From a bacterium (lineage in GTDB: Bacteria; Verrucomicrobiota; Verrucomicrobiia; Limisphaerales; J093), in the NCBI GenBank assembly GCA_021780105.1, contig JAJXZJ010000021.1:1-64000 (forward strand): 64,000 nt of DNA. Direction: 5' to 3'. The translations under genes and the position numbers were made by a program. The notes beneath the pieces were generated by a model. The model saw only the letters and a list, made by a program, of their open reading frames with translations. It was not told where the DNA came from and searched no databases. Every line of letters begins with the position of its first letter. Positions within the stretch are counted from its first letter, which is position 1. Positions 40,258 to 49,049 of this stretch are shown here, piece by piece.

Positions 40258-41979
40258 ATGCAGTTTCTTGTTCGTCACCTCCAAAAGTTGCCGCGGCGGA
40301 CGCGCGCCGTCCTGCAAACCTGCCTTTACGGGTTGGCCGCCGGCGCGGCGACGGTGGTGTTCCAGTTGCTGATGAACTGGCTTTACCGGGCGGGCCTGGT
40401 CCGGCTGTCGCACTCCGGGCTGCCGACGTTTCTCCTCGGCAGCCTCGGCCTCATCGTGAGTTCGTCCTTGCTGGTGGGCTGGCTGTTGAACGCGTTTTGT
40501 CCGGAGGCGGCGGGCAGCGGCATCCCGCAGCTCAAGCTCGCGTTCTGGAAGGATTTTGGCGCCGTGCCGCTGCGCGTGGCGTGGGTGAAGTTCATCGCCG
40601 GCATCGTCAGCATTGGCGGAGGGTGCAGCATGGGCCGGGAGGGACCCAGTGTGCAACTGTCCGGCGCGCTCGCCTCGAACCTCGCCGGCCTGGCGGGCGA
40701 ACCCAAACAAAACCGGCGCGCCGGCGCGGCCGCGGGTGCGGCGGCGGGCCTGGCCGCGGCCTTCAACACCCCGCTGGCGGCAACGACCTTTGTGTTGGAG
40801 GAAATCATCGGCGACCTGAACAGCCACTTTCTGGGCGGTGTGTTGCTGGCCTCGGTGCTGGGCGCGTTGGTGGTGCATGGCGTCATTGGCAAGCAACCGT
40901 CCTTCACGCTGGTCGGCGCGGACACGCCGTCGTGGATGGGTTACGCGCTGACGCCGCTGGTCGCGCTGCTGGCAGCCTTGGTGGGCGTGGCTTTTCAACG
41001 CGCCTCGCTCGGCCTGCGGTCGCGGGTGAAGCGGAGCCGGCGCGTGCCGGCGTGGCTGGCGCCGACCGCCGGCGGCCTCATTACCTGGGCGTTGGGCGTG
41101 ACGGTGTTCTGGTTCACCGGGCGGCTGGGCGTATTCAGCCTCGGCTACGACGATCTGTCCGACGCGCTGGCGGGCAACGTCGGCTGGCATCTGGCGGCCG
41201 CGTTGCTGCTGACCAAGTTCATCGCCACGTTCACCTGCTACGGTTTCGGCGGGTGCGGCGGCATTTTTTCGCCCGCGCTGTTCTTCGGCGGCATGACGGG
41301 CGTGATGGTGGCGCGGTTGCTCGGCCTGGAGCTTCCCCTGGCGTCATCGGACGTGCTGACGCTGGCCGTCGTGGGCATGAGCGCCTGTCTGGGCGCGGTT
41401 GTGGGCGCGCCGGTCACGGGCATTCTGATCGTGTTCGAGATGACGCAGGAATTTTCGCTGGTGCCGGCGTTGATGCTCGGCGCGCTGGTGAGCCAGACGG
41501 TCAGCCACAGGCTGAACCGGGAGAATTTTTACGAGGCGCTGCTCACGCAGGACGGGCACCTTATCGAGCACGTCCGCCCGCCGCGGGATTTGCACAGTTG
41601 GCAGCAACTGCCGGTGTCGGCCATCGCCAACTTCAAGCCGGTAATCGTCCAGGATTTGAGCCGCGCCAAGCTCCAGGAGCTGCTGAAGACGAATCCCTAC
41701 CAGCGGTTCCCGGTTGTGCAAAACGACAAACTCGTGGGCGTGCTCACGCGCAAGGAGGCCGAAACCGCCGCGCAGGCGGACCGTGCGCCGCAACTGGAAA
41801 CCGCGTCCACGTGCGTGCGCGACGAAACCATCCGCGATTTGCAGGGCCGCCTGATCGAATCCACCTCCCAATTCGTCGTCCTGCTCGACGAGGTCGGCGG
41901 GCGCGTGCTGGGCGTCGTCACACTCCACGATCTCCTGCGCGCGGAAGTGGCGAAGGCCAGCACCAGCGAAGACGCGTGA
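40258..41979 (+). CDS. ClC-family chloride channel with C-terminal CBS domains
   Basis: GSGIPQLK, GGGCSMGREGPSVQLSG, AAFNTPLAATTFVLEEI, GGIFSPALFFGGMTG. Confidence 0.92.
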   Translation: MQFLVRHLQKLPRRTRAVLQTCLYGLAAGAATVVFQLLMNWLYRAGLVRLSHSGLPTFLLGSLGLIVSSSLLVGWLLNAFCPEAAGSGIPQLKLAFWKDFGAVPLRVAWVKFIAGIVSIGGGCSMGREGPSVQLSGALASNLAGLAGEPKQNRRAGAAAGAAAGLAAAFNTPLAATTFVLEEIIGDLNSHFLGGVLLASVLGALVVHGVIGKQPSFTLVGADTPSWMGYALTPLVALLAALVGVAFQRASLGLRSRVKRSRRVPAWLAPTAGGLITWALGVTVFWFTGRLGVFSLGYDDLSDALAGNVGWHLAAALLLTKFIATFTCYGFGGCGGIFSPALFFGGMTGVMVARLLGLELPLASSDVLTLAVVGMSACLGAVVGAPVTGILIVFEMTQEFSLVPALMLGALVSQTVSHRLNRENFYEALLTQDGHLIEHVRPPRDLHSWQQLPVSAIANFKPVIVQDLSRAKLQELLKTNPYQRFPVVQNDKLVGVLTRKEAETAAQADRAPQLETASTCVRDETIRDLQGRLIESTSQFVVLLDEVGGRVLGVVTLHDLLRAEVAKASTSEDA

Positions 41980-42020
41980 CCCACGGCGCGATTTCCACCG
42001 ACGACGATTACCGTTGCGAT

Positions 42021-42746
42021 TCACGGCGACGCCAGCCGGCGCGCGAGCTGAAACCAGTTGCCTTCCGCGCGTCCGTCGCCAGCCACAGTGGTCAATCGCC
42101 AGGTGGCGAAACCCTGTCGCCGCGCCGGTTCAATGTCGTTGTCCGGCCGGTCGCCCACGACGAGCGTTTCCTCCACGCCCAGGCCGGCCGTGCGCAGCCG
42201 CGCCGCGAGCCAGCGGAAGACGTGCGGGTCGGGCTTGCTGAAGCCGGCTTGAAAGGAAAAAAAGCACGGCCCGGCCGCGAACAGGGCGCGGGCCAACCCG
42301 GCGGCGGCGAGCACGGTGTCGAGTTCCCGCAACGTGTACGGCTGGCAATTCGACACCAGTCCCAACCGCAAGCCGGCCGCGTGCGCCTGCTTCAGCAGCG
42401 TTGCCGCCGCGTCCGGCAGGCTGACGCTGCGGATGAGCTGCGCGTGGGCGGAGAGAAAGTCATCCACTTGCGCCGCCGGCAGCGCCGCGAGTTCGGGCAG
42501 CGCTTCGGCGGCCAAGGCGGGCCAGAAAATTTCCGGGAAAGCGATGCCGGCCGCGCGGGCCGAAGCGTGTTCGCGGGCGATGAGGTGTTCGCAGGTGCGG
42601 CTGCATTCCTCCAGACTCACGCGGGCGGCGGCGACGTTGTAGGTCTGCTGCCACAGCCTGTCCCAGCGCGCCGGCGCGTCGGTCGGCGGCGGGCCGACCA
42701 CCAGCAGTGTGTTGTAAATGTCGAACAGGACGGCGCGCGTTCTCAT
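42021..42746 (-). CDS. HAD-superfamily hydrolase
   Basis: VLFDIYNTLLVV, LGLVSNCQPY, ETLVVGDRPDNDIEPARRQGF. Confidence 0.88.
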   Translation of the reverse strand: MRTRAVLFDIYNTLLVVGPPPTDAPARWDRLWQQTYNVAAARVSLEECSRTCEHLIAREHASARAAGIAFPEIFWPALAAEALPELAALPAAQVDDFLSAHAQLIRSVSLPDAAATLLKQAHAAGLRLGLVSNCQPYTLRELDTVLAAAGLARALFAAGPCFFSFQAGFSKPDPHVFRWLAARLRTAGLGVEETLVVGDRPDNDIEPARRQGFATWRLTTVAGDGRAEGNWFQLARRLASP

Positions 42747-44320
42747 GTCCACAGCAACGGGAACTGGTGTTCGGTGGCCAGCCATTCGCGGGTGAAGCTT
42801 TCCAGCGCCGCGAGGCCGACCGGTTTGGCCGGCGCGGCGGCGGAGCCGGCCCGCACCAGGCGATGGAACCGGCGGGCGAAGGCCGGCCCGCTCAACCAAC
42901 GATCCGCGGAACGCGGCCAGGGCGTGGTCCGCAGGCGGCCGGCCGCCGCGCGTTTTTTCCAGACCGCGAGAAACGGATTCAGCGGCGCGCAGCGTTCCCA
43001 GGACTCATCGGCGGGATGCGCCAGCACTTCGAGTTGCGCATCCAGCGTCAGCCGGCTGAACGGCACGGGCCGGGGCTGGCGGCCGCCGGCAAGCAGGACC
43101 GGTTCGCCCGCCCACCGACGGCAGCCGGCCGGCAACCGGCGCCGCCACCGTTGGAATTGCTGCGTCTGCCGCTGGCGCTCGGCCTCCCAGCCGAACAGGC
43201 ACGGGTCCACGATCACGTCGGCGTAGGCCTGGGGAAGGCGAAAGCCGAAGTGGGCGAGGTCAGGCGCGATGTTCGGCAGCGCGCGGGCGATGAGCGGGCG
43301 GCGGGCGGCGGCGGCTTCGAGATACGGCAGACCGAAGCCCTCGCGGATGGACGTGAGCAGCACGACCTCGCTCGCCGCCAGCAATTCTGTCACGGCCGGC
43401 TGCCCTGGCTCACGGGAACTCAACACGCCCAGGCGAACCTGCCAGCGTTGGCTCGCGGCCGCCGCCTGGAGCCGGGCGAAATAGCCTTGTTCGTCGGCGG
43501 AACTGGGACCGCCGGTGGTAACCAGCCACGCCGCCGGCCGCAGCCAGCGCGTCAACAAAATCGCTTCGGCCACGTTTTTCCGCCGCAGGAAGCGGCAGGG
43601 CAGAAGCCAGACCGGCGCGTCGGCGCCGTCCAACGTCCGCCGCAGCCAGGCTTGCGTTAGCGGCCGCGGGCCGGTGACCGGCGCGGCGCGGCGCTCGATC
43701 AGGTTGGGCAGCCAATGCGCGCGGCCGGGCAGGAGCCGTTGCAGGGCCAGGGTGTCGGCGCGGTTGATGGCCACATGGCAGACGTTGTTCGCGGCGGGAA
43801 AGATGAGCCGCGCGGCGGCGTGAAACTGGCGGAAACCCAGCCGCCGTATTTCCGCCCAGCGGGCCCAGCGGTTGTCGAACCACCAGTCGTGATGGTGCGC
43901 GACGAGCCGCAGCCCGCGCGCCGCGCTGACCCGGACCAGTTCGCGCGTGAGCAGGAGGTTGCGGCCGAGGCCGAGGTTGTGCGCCCAGATCAGGCAGCGA
44001 TCCGATTCGGCGTCTGCCAGGAGCGCATTCAACGCCGCCCGCACGCGGCGCGCCAGGCGGGTCGCATTGAGCCGTTGTTCCGACGCGTAACCGAAGGCGG
44101 ATTCCAGGAACAGCGTGACGGGCACCGGCGCCAGTTGTGCGCGGAAGTGCGCCAGCCAGCCGGCATCCGGCGCCTCGCCACCGGCGAGCACCACGGCGTT
44201 GACGCCCCGGCCGGCAGCGCGCGCCAGCCAGGGCGTGGCCAGTTCGATGACGCGGCGAATGCCGCCGGGACGGAAGTGATAATGGAGGACGATCAGTCGC
44301 AAACCGATGGACTTTGGCAC
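42743..44320 (-). CDS. Glycosyltransferase (GT4-like)
   Basis: LRLIVLHYHFRPGGIRRVIELATPWLARAAG; LLTSIREGFGLPYLEAAAARRPLIAR; 4-bp overlap with the HAD gene. Confidence 0.85.
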   Translation of the reverse strand: MPKSIGLRLIVLHYHFRPGGIRRVIELATPWLARAAGRGVNAVVLAGGEAPDAGWLAHFRAQLAPVPVTLFLESAFGYASEQRLNATRLARRVRAALNALLADAESDRCLIWAHNLGLGRNLLLTRELVRVSAARGLRLVAHHHDWWFDNRWARWAEIRRLGFRQFHAAARLIFPAANNVCHVAINRADTLALQRLLPGRAHWLPNLIERRAAPVTGPRPLTQAWLRRTLDGADAPVWLLPCRFLRRKNVAEAILLTRWLRPAAWLVTTGGPSSADEQGYFARLQAAAASQRWQVRLGVLSSREPGQPAVTELLAASEVVLLTSIREGFGLPYLEAAAARRPLIARALPNIAPDLAHFGFRLPQAYADVIVDPCLFGWEAERQRQTQQFQRWRRRLPAGCRRWAGEPVLLAGGRQPRPVPFSRLTLDAQLEVLAHPADESWERCAPLNPFLAVWKKRAAAGRLRTTPWPRSADRWLSGPAFARRFHRLVRAGSAAAPAKPVGLAALESFTREWLATEHQFPLLWT

Positions 44321-44512
44321 GCGCGGCCCGCGGCGGCCAATTTTTTCACCAGCCGGGGCATTCGCGGCTTGTCACCGGTCGTGGCGATGTGGTAAGCGTG
44401 GCCAGCATTGGAGCGTCAGGCCCGGTTGCGGGCCAAGGGTCCGGGGACGTCCGGAGTCCCGGAGGTCAAGCGGATGGTCGGGCCGCCATCCGGCGAACGA
44501 AGCTGCGTGTTT

Positions 44513-45727
44513 ATGTCTGACTTTTCTCAAACCGGCGCCATCGCCACCCTGCATCGGCTGGGCCAGCCCAACCTCGCCCGGCTGGAGTCGGACCTGGAGA
44601 ATTTCTCGCTGGAAACCCCGATCACGCTGGTGCTGCCCTGCCACGTGCGCGAACTGGGCACGCGGGCGCTCAAGCTGATCCTGCGCGAGCTGAAGTCCGT
44701 CACCTACATCAAACAGATCGTGGTGGGCATTGACGGCGCCACGCAGCAGCGGAGCTGGAAGAAGGCCCGCACGCTGTTCCGCCAGTTGCCCCAGCGGCCC
44801 ACGCTGCTCTGGAACGACGGCCCGCGCATGCAGCAGCTTTTCCAGAAGCTCGAGGACGCGGACCTGAGCGCCGGCCAGGGCGGCAAGGGCCGCAACGTGT
44901 GGATTTGTTTCGGCTACGTGCTGGCCAGCGAGCAGACGCGCATGGTGGCGGTGCATGATTGCGACATCCTCACCTACAACCGCGAACTGCTCGCGCGCCT
45001 GTGCTACCCCGTGGCGCATCCGAGCCTGGGCTTCGACTTCTGCAAGGGATACTACGCCCGGACCAGCGACCGGTTGAACGGCCGGGTCATGCGCCTGATG
45101 TTGACGCCCATGGTCCACGCGCTGCGCAGCATCCTGGGACCGCATCCGTTTCTCGTTTACATGGACGCGTTCCGTTATCCGCTGGCGGGCGAGTTCTCCA
45201 TGGACGTGGACCTCGTGCGGCGCGCACGCATTCCGCACGACTGGGCGCTGGAGGTGGGGTTGCTGGCCGAGATTTTCCGGAACTGCGCGCCGCGCGCCAT
45301 CTGCCAGTCCGACCTGTGCGACAACTATGATCACAAACACCAGGAACTGTCGCCGCGCGACGCCGACCGGGGCCTGAACAAAATGGCCGTGGACATCGCC
45401 AAATCCTTCTTCCGGCGCATGGCCGGCGAGGGCATCAAGCTCGATGCCGGGCTGTTCGACACCCTGCTGAGCGCCTACATGCGGCAGGCCGAGGACACGC
45501 TGCGCTTCTACGGCGCGGACGCCGCCATCAACGGCCTCCATTTCCCCCGGCATGAGGAGGAGACCGCCGTGACGACGTTCGTCCGCAGCATCCGGGTGGC
45601 GGCGAAGTCGTTTCTGGACGATCCGCTCTGGTCGCCGCTGATTCCGAACTGGAACCGGATTCAATCCGCGCTGCCGGGCTTCTTCGACGAGTTGAACGAC
45701 GCGGTGAAACGGGACAACGAACTGTAG
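44513..45727 (+). CDS. Glycosyltransferase, glucosyl-3-phosphoglycerate-synthase-like
   Basis: ITLVLPCHVRELGTRALKLILREL, MVAVHDCDILTYNRELLARLCYPV, FSMDVDLVRRARIPHDWALEVGLLAEIF. Confidence 0.7.
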   Translation: MSDFSQTGAIATLHRLGQPNLARLESDLENFSLETPITLVLPCHVRELGTRALKLILRELKSVTYIKQIVVGIDGATQQRSWKKARTLFRQLPQRPTLLWNDGPRMQQLFQKLEDADLSAGQGGKGRNVWICFGYVLASEQTRMVAVHDCDILTYNRELLARLCYPVAHPSLGFDFCKGYYARTSDRLNGRVMRLMLTPMVHALRSILGPHPFLVYMDAFRYPLAGEFSMDVDLVRRARIPHDWALEVGLLAEIFRNCAPRAICQSDLCDNYDHKHQELSPRDADRGLNKMAVDIAKSFFRRMAGEGIKLDAGLFDTLLSAYMRQAEDTLRFYGADAAINGLHFPRHEEETAVTTFVRSIRVAAKSFLDDPLWSPLIPNWNRIQSALPGFFDELNDAVKRDNEL

Positions 45728-45771
45728 CCTCTCTGCCCCGCGGCGCGGCACGCGTGCTCTGGTAGCGCGCC

Positions 45772-46236
45772 TCAGTAAATCCCCGGCACGAACCGCCGGA
45801 CACGGGCGGCGTAGGCGGCGTAATCGGGGAATCGCTCGCGCAACCAGCGTTCCTCCCGGCGGGCCTTGGCGTCGAGCCACAACGCCAGCAGCAGCGCGGC
45901 CAACCCGGCGGGCCAGCTTGTGCGGACCAGCGCCCAGCCGAGCGCGGCGCTCACCACCGCCGTGTAGAGCGGATGGCGTATCCGGCGGTAAACACCGTGC
46001 CGCACCAGGCGGGTTTGTGACGAGGGGCGGGGAAAGGGCGTGAGATTACGGCCCAACGCCACGGCGCCGGCCACGCCGCAAACCGCGGAAACAACGAGCA
46101 GCAACACGCCCGCGCCCGTGACCACCGGCCGCGCCGTCGCACCGCAAAACCACCAGCCCAGCGCGCCGACCGCCAGCAGCAGCACGCATTGACCGAGCAC
46201 CCACCCGCCGCCGCGCTGGACAAACCGGCCAGACAT
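45772..46236 (-). CDS. Isoprenylcysteine carboxylmethyltransferase-family membrane protein
   Basis: LVRHGVYRRIRHPLYTAVVSAALGWAL...RREERWLRERFPDYAAYAARVRRFVPG. Confidence 0.87.
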   Translation of the reverse strand: MSGRFVQRGGGWVLGQCVLLLAVGALGWWFCGATARPVVTGAGVLLLVVSAVCGVAGAVALGRNLTPFPRPSSQTRLVRHGVYRRIRHPLYTAVVSAALGWALVRTSWPAGLAALLLALWLDAKARREERWLRERFPDYAAYAARVRRFVPGIY

Positions 46237-46242
46237 GCTCGT

Positions 46243-46935
46243 TCAGTGCCGGTGCGGGGCCAGGCGCCGGCCCGCATCGCCGAAATAGCGGGTCAGCCGT
46301 TCGCGCAGTTGCAGCCGGGCGCGCAACAGGCGCACCTTCACGTTGGCCTCGCTCAGACCCAGCGCGTCCGCCGTCTCCTTGACCGACAGCCCTTCCACGT
46401 CGCGGAGCAGAAACACCAGCCGGTGCTTCTCGTCCAGGTCGGCAAGGGCGGCCTCGACCAGTTGCCGGGTTTCGTTTTGCTGGACGAGTTGCTCGGGCGA
46501 CTGCCGCCAGTCCGCGATGTATTCCGGGTGCGGCGTGGCGGCGCCTTCTTCCGCCGGGTGGGTCGTTTCCTCGAGGGACACGGTGTCGAGGCCGCGGCGT
46601 TTGCGGATCACCTTGAGGGCAGCGTGCGTGGCAATGCGCAGCAGCCAGGTGGCAAAACTGGATTCGCCGCGGAAGCCGGACAAATTTTCCAGCGCACTGA
46701 GGAAGGTTTGCTGCGTGACGTCCTCGGCATCCTGTTCCTGGCGCAGAATGCGCAGGGCGAGCGAATAGACCTGCCGCTCGTGGCGGCTGGCGAGTGTTTC
46801 AAACGCCTCCAATTCACCCGCCTGGGCACGGCGCACGAGGTCCGCATCATCCGGCCGATGATCCGCGTCTGGCGTGATGTCCGGTGTCCCGCTTGTCACC
46901 GCGCCACGCTGGCAGCGGGCGTGCCGGCTTGTCAA
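46243..46935 (-). CDS. ECF-type sigma-70 family RNA polymerase sigma factor
   Basis: AFETLASRHERQVYSLALRILRQEQDAEDVTQQTFLSALENL; LPD...HRLVFLLRDVEGLSVKETADALGLSEANVKVRLLRARLQLRERL. Confidence 0.93.
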   Translation of the reverse strand: MTSRHARCQRGAVTSGTPDITPDADHRPDDADLVRRAQAGELEAFETLASRHERQVYSLALRILRQEQDAEDVTQQTFLSALENLSGFRGESSFATWLLRIATHAALKVIRKRRGLDTVSLEETTHPAEEGAATPHPEYIADWRQSPEQLVQQNETRQLVEAALADLDEKHRLVFLLRDVEGLSVKETADALGLSEANVKVRLLRARLQLRERLTRYFGDAGRRLAPHRH

Positions 46936-46962
46936 CCAGTTCCCGCGGCGCGGCGCGGCATC

Positions 46963-47493
46963 TCAGATGAACAGCGTGGACTTGGACTGGCTGGCGTCGC
47001 CGATGAACGTGGCCACGCCGCCCAGTTCCACGCCGTCGAGCAGTTCTTCCTTTGTGATGCCCATCACGTCCATGGACATGGTGCAGGCCACGAACCGCAC
47101 GCCGCTGGCCTGGGCGGTTTCGATAAGTTGGGGCAGGCTGTAAACCTTCTTGCGGCGCATGACGAATTTCATCATGCGCGTGCCCATGCCGCCCATGTTC
47201 ATCTTGGAGAGCTTCAGGCGGTTCGCGCCCTTGGGCATCATCCAGCCAAACATGGTGGACAGAAAATCCTTGGCCGGGGCGGCGGCGTTTTCCTTGCGGA
47301 GGACGTTCAGCCCCCAGAAGGCGAAAAACATGGTCACCTTGGTGTCCATGGCCAGCGCGCCGTTGGCGATGACGAACGCGGCGAGCGCCTTGTCCAGGTC
47401 GCCGGAAAACACAATGATCGTCATCTGGTCATTGGTTTCGGGAGCTGAAACTTGGACGTCGGGAGCGGGATTGGATGAGTTCATGGTGGACAT
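46963..47493 (-). CDS. DsrE/DsrF-family (DsrE2-like) sulfur-trafficking protein
   Basis: MTIIVFSGDLDKALAAFVIANGALAMDTKVTMFFAFWGLNVLRK...VRFVACTMSMDVMGI. Confidence 0.87.
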   Translation of the reverse strand: MSTMNSSNPAPDVQVSAPETNDQMTIIVFSGDLDKALAAFVIANGALAMDTKVTMFFAFWGLNVLRKENAAAPAKDFLSTMFGWMMPKGANRLKLSKMNMGGMGTRMMKFVMRRKKVYSLPQLIETAQASGVRFVACTMSMDVMGITKEELLDGVELGGVATFIGDASQSKSTLFI

Positions 47494-47525
47494 GAGAGTT
47501 TAAGGAGGATTGCGGTGGTCAAAGT

Positions 47526-48698
47526 TTATGCGTCGGCCGGCTGGGCCTGCGCGACGTTGAGGCCGCTGGCGGTCGCCGCCTGGCGGAAGAAATGCAGCCA
47601 CAGCGCCAGCGGGCGATACAGCGCGTGGGCCAGCTTGGTCAGCGTGACGAGCAGCACCAGCTCCATCGCCATCACGGTGTGGATCAGCAGCACCGCGTCG
47701 TTCACCGTGCCCTGCCAGCGGAACGTCACGGCCAGTTCCAGCCAGAAGCCGGTGTCCGCGAGCACGAACAAAAAGCCCAGCAGCCACCAGTCGGCCAGCA
47801 CGGACTGTTTCAGGTGATTGGCCTTGCCCTGCCCGCGCTGGTAGAGCGACACGCTCACGCCGTAAAGCATCACCAGGCCGGACACCGTGCCGAGCACGCG
47901 CGCCGGCGGGAAGGCCGTCCAGCTCAAAAAGTAGATGAAGAGGAAATCCAGCAGCGTGGCGCCGAACAAACCCAGGAAGCCCCACATGATGCTCGCGTGA
48001 ACCCAGCGCGGCGCCAGATACCACGGCCGCGCGGCTTCCGCCTCGGTGTCGCCGCAATGGGCGTGCCGCCGCATCGTGGCCATTTCGCCGAGCGTTTTTT
48101 GCGCGGCCACCAGCATCGCGCCGGGCGAACGCAACAGCCCGCCGAGGCCGCCCGATCCTGCCGTGTAACGCCGCAGCACGTTTGCCACGCCCGCCAGCAG
48201 GAAGAGGCCGAGCACGCCGGAAATGACCATGCCCACGGTGTGAATCACCTCGTAGGGAATCCACCGGAACAGCCAGTCGCTGAACTCGTGCCGCGGATGC
48301 ACCGTCGTCAGAAACAGGCCCAACACCACCGCCACAAGCAGCGTCAAAAACACCGCCGCCAACGGCCGACGATACATCAGTCCGGCCAGCCCGGAGGGAT
48401 CCGCCGACGCGATGGCGTAGCGCCGCAGCGCAGCCATCGTTTCGCCCGGCCCGGCCTCGCGCGGACAGGTGGCGGAGCACTCGCCACAGTAGTAACAGAG
48501 CCACGGCTCGGACATTTGCACCAGCCGCTCCTTGAGGCCCAACTGGACATAGCGAACCAGCTTGCGCGGAAACACCGAATCGCCTTCCGACAGCGGACAA
48601 ACTGCCGTGCAGTTGCCGCAGTTGAAGCAGGTCAGGACGCCGCTGGCGCCGAACCGGGCCAGGTCTTTTGCCAGATCAGGATTTGCTCTTGAAGCCAT
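47526..48698 (-). CDS. QmoC-like protein: HdrC-type 2x[4Fe-4S] domain fused to membrane cytochrome-b-like domain
   Basis: CFNCGNCTAVCP and CYYCGECSATCP, then polytopic helices with conserved His. Confidence 0.85.
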   Translation of the reverse strand: MASRANPDLAKDLARFGASGVLTCFNCGNCTAVCPLSEGDSVFPRKLVRYVQLGLKERLVQMSEPWLCYYCGECSATCPREAGPGETMAALRRYAIASADPSGLAGLMYRRPLAAVFLTLLVAVVLGLFLTTVHPRHEFSDWLFRWIPYEVIHTVGMVISGVLGLFLLAGVANVLRRYTAGSGGLGGLLRSPGAMLVAAQKTLGEMATMRRHAHCGDTEAEAARPWYLAPRWVHASIMWGFLGLFGATLLDFLFIYFLSWTAFPPARVLGTVSGLVMLYGVSVSLYQRGQGKANHLKQSVLADWWLLGFLFVLADTGFWLELAVTFRWQGTVNDAVLLIHTVMAMELVLLVTLTKLAHALYRPLALWLHFFRQAATASGLNVAQAQPADA

Positions 48699-48752
48699 CG
48701 GATTGGGGGGCCGGCCAACGCGCGCTCGCCACGCGGCGGCGCGGCGGCGCGG

Positions 48753-49049
48753 TCATTGGGGGTTCTTCACCAGTTCGTATTTCACGTAGTCGCCCGCCTG
48801 TGCGACTTCACGGGCCAGACCGTATTTTCTCATGCCGGCGATGTGCCAGAGCACCTGGTCCGCGGGGAGGCCGCTTTTCAACGCCAGCTCCGGGACGGTG
48901 GCGGCGGCGGCCTTCAGCGCGTCGGTCAGTTGCTTGCGTTGCTGGCGGAAAGCCGTGGCGTGCTGTTTGAGCGGCTCGGAAACACCGCCGCGCCGTTCGC
49001 GAAAAAGTTTGAGCGCCGCCTTGTGGGCGTCAGTGAGTTTGCCGGGCAT
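48753..49049 (-). CDS. Small unknown protein, possibly winged-helix
   Basis: 98 aa, within the cluster, overlaps the upstream HdrA-like gene by 20 bp; LALKSGLPADQVLWHIAGMRKYGLAREV is wHTH-like. Confidence 0.7.
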   Translation of the reverse strand: MPGKLTDAHKAALKLFRERRGGVSEPLKQHATAFRQQRKQLTDALKAAAATVPELALKSGLPADQVLWHIAGMRKYGLAREVAQAGDYVKYELVKNPQ

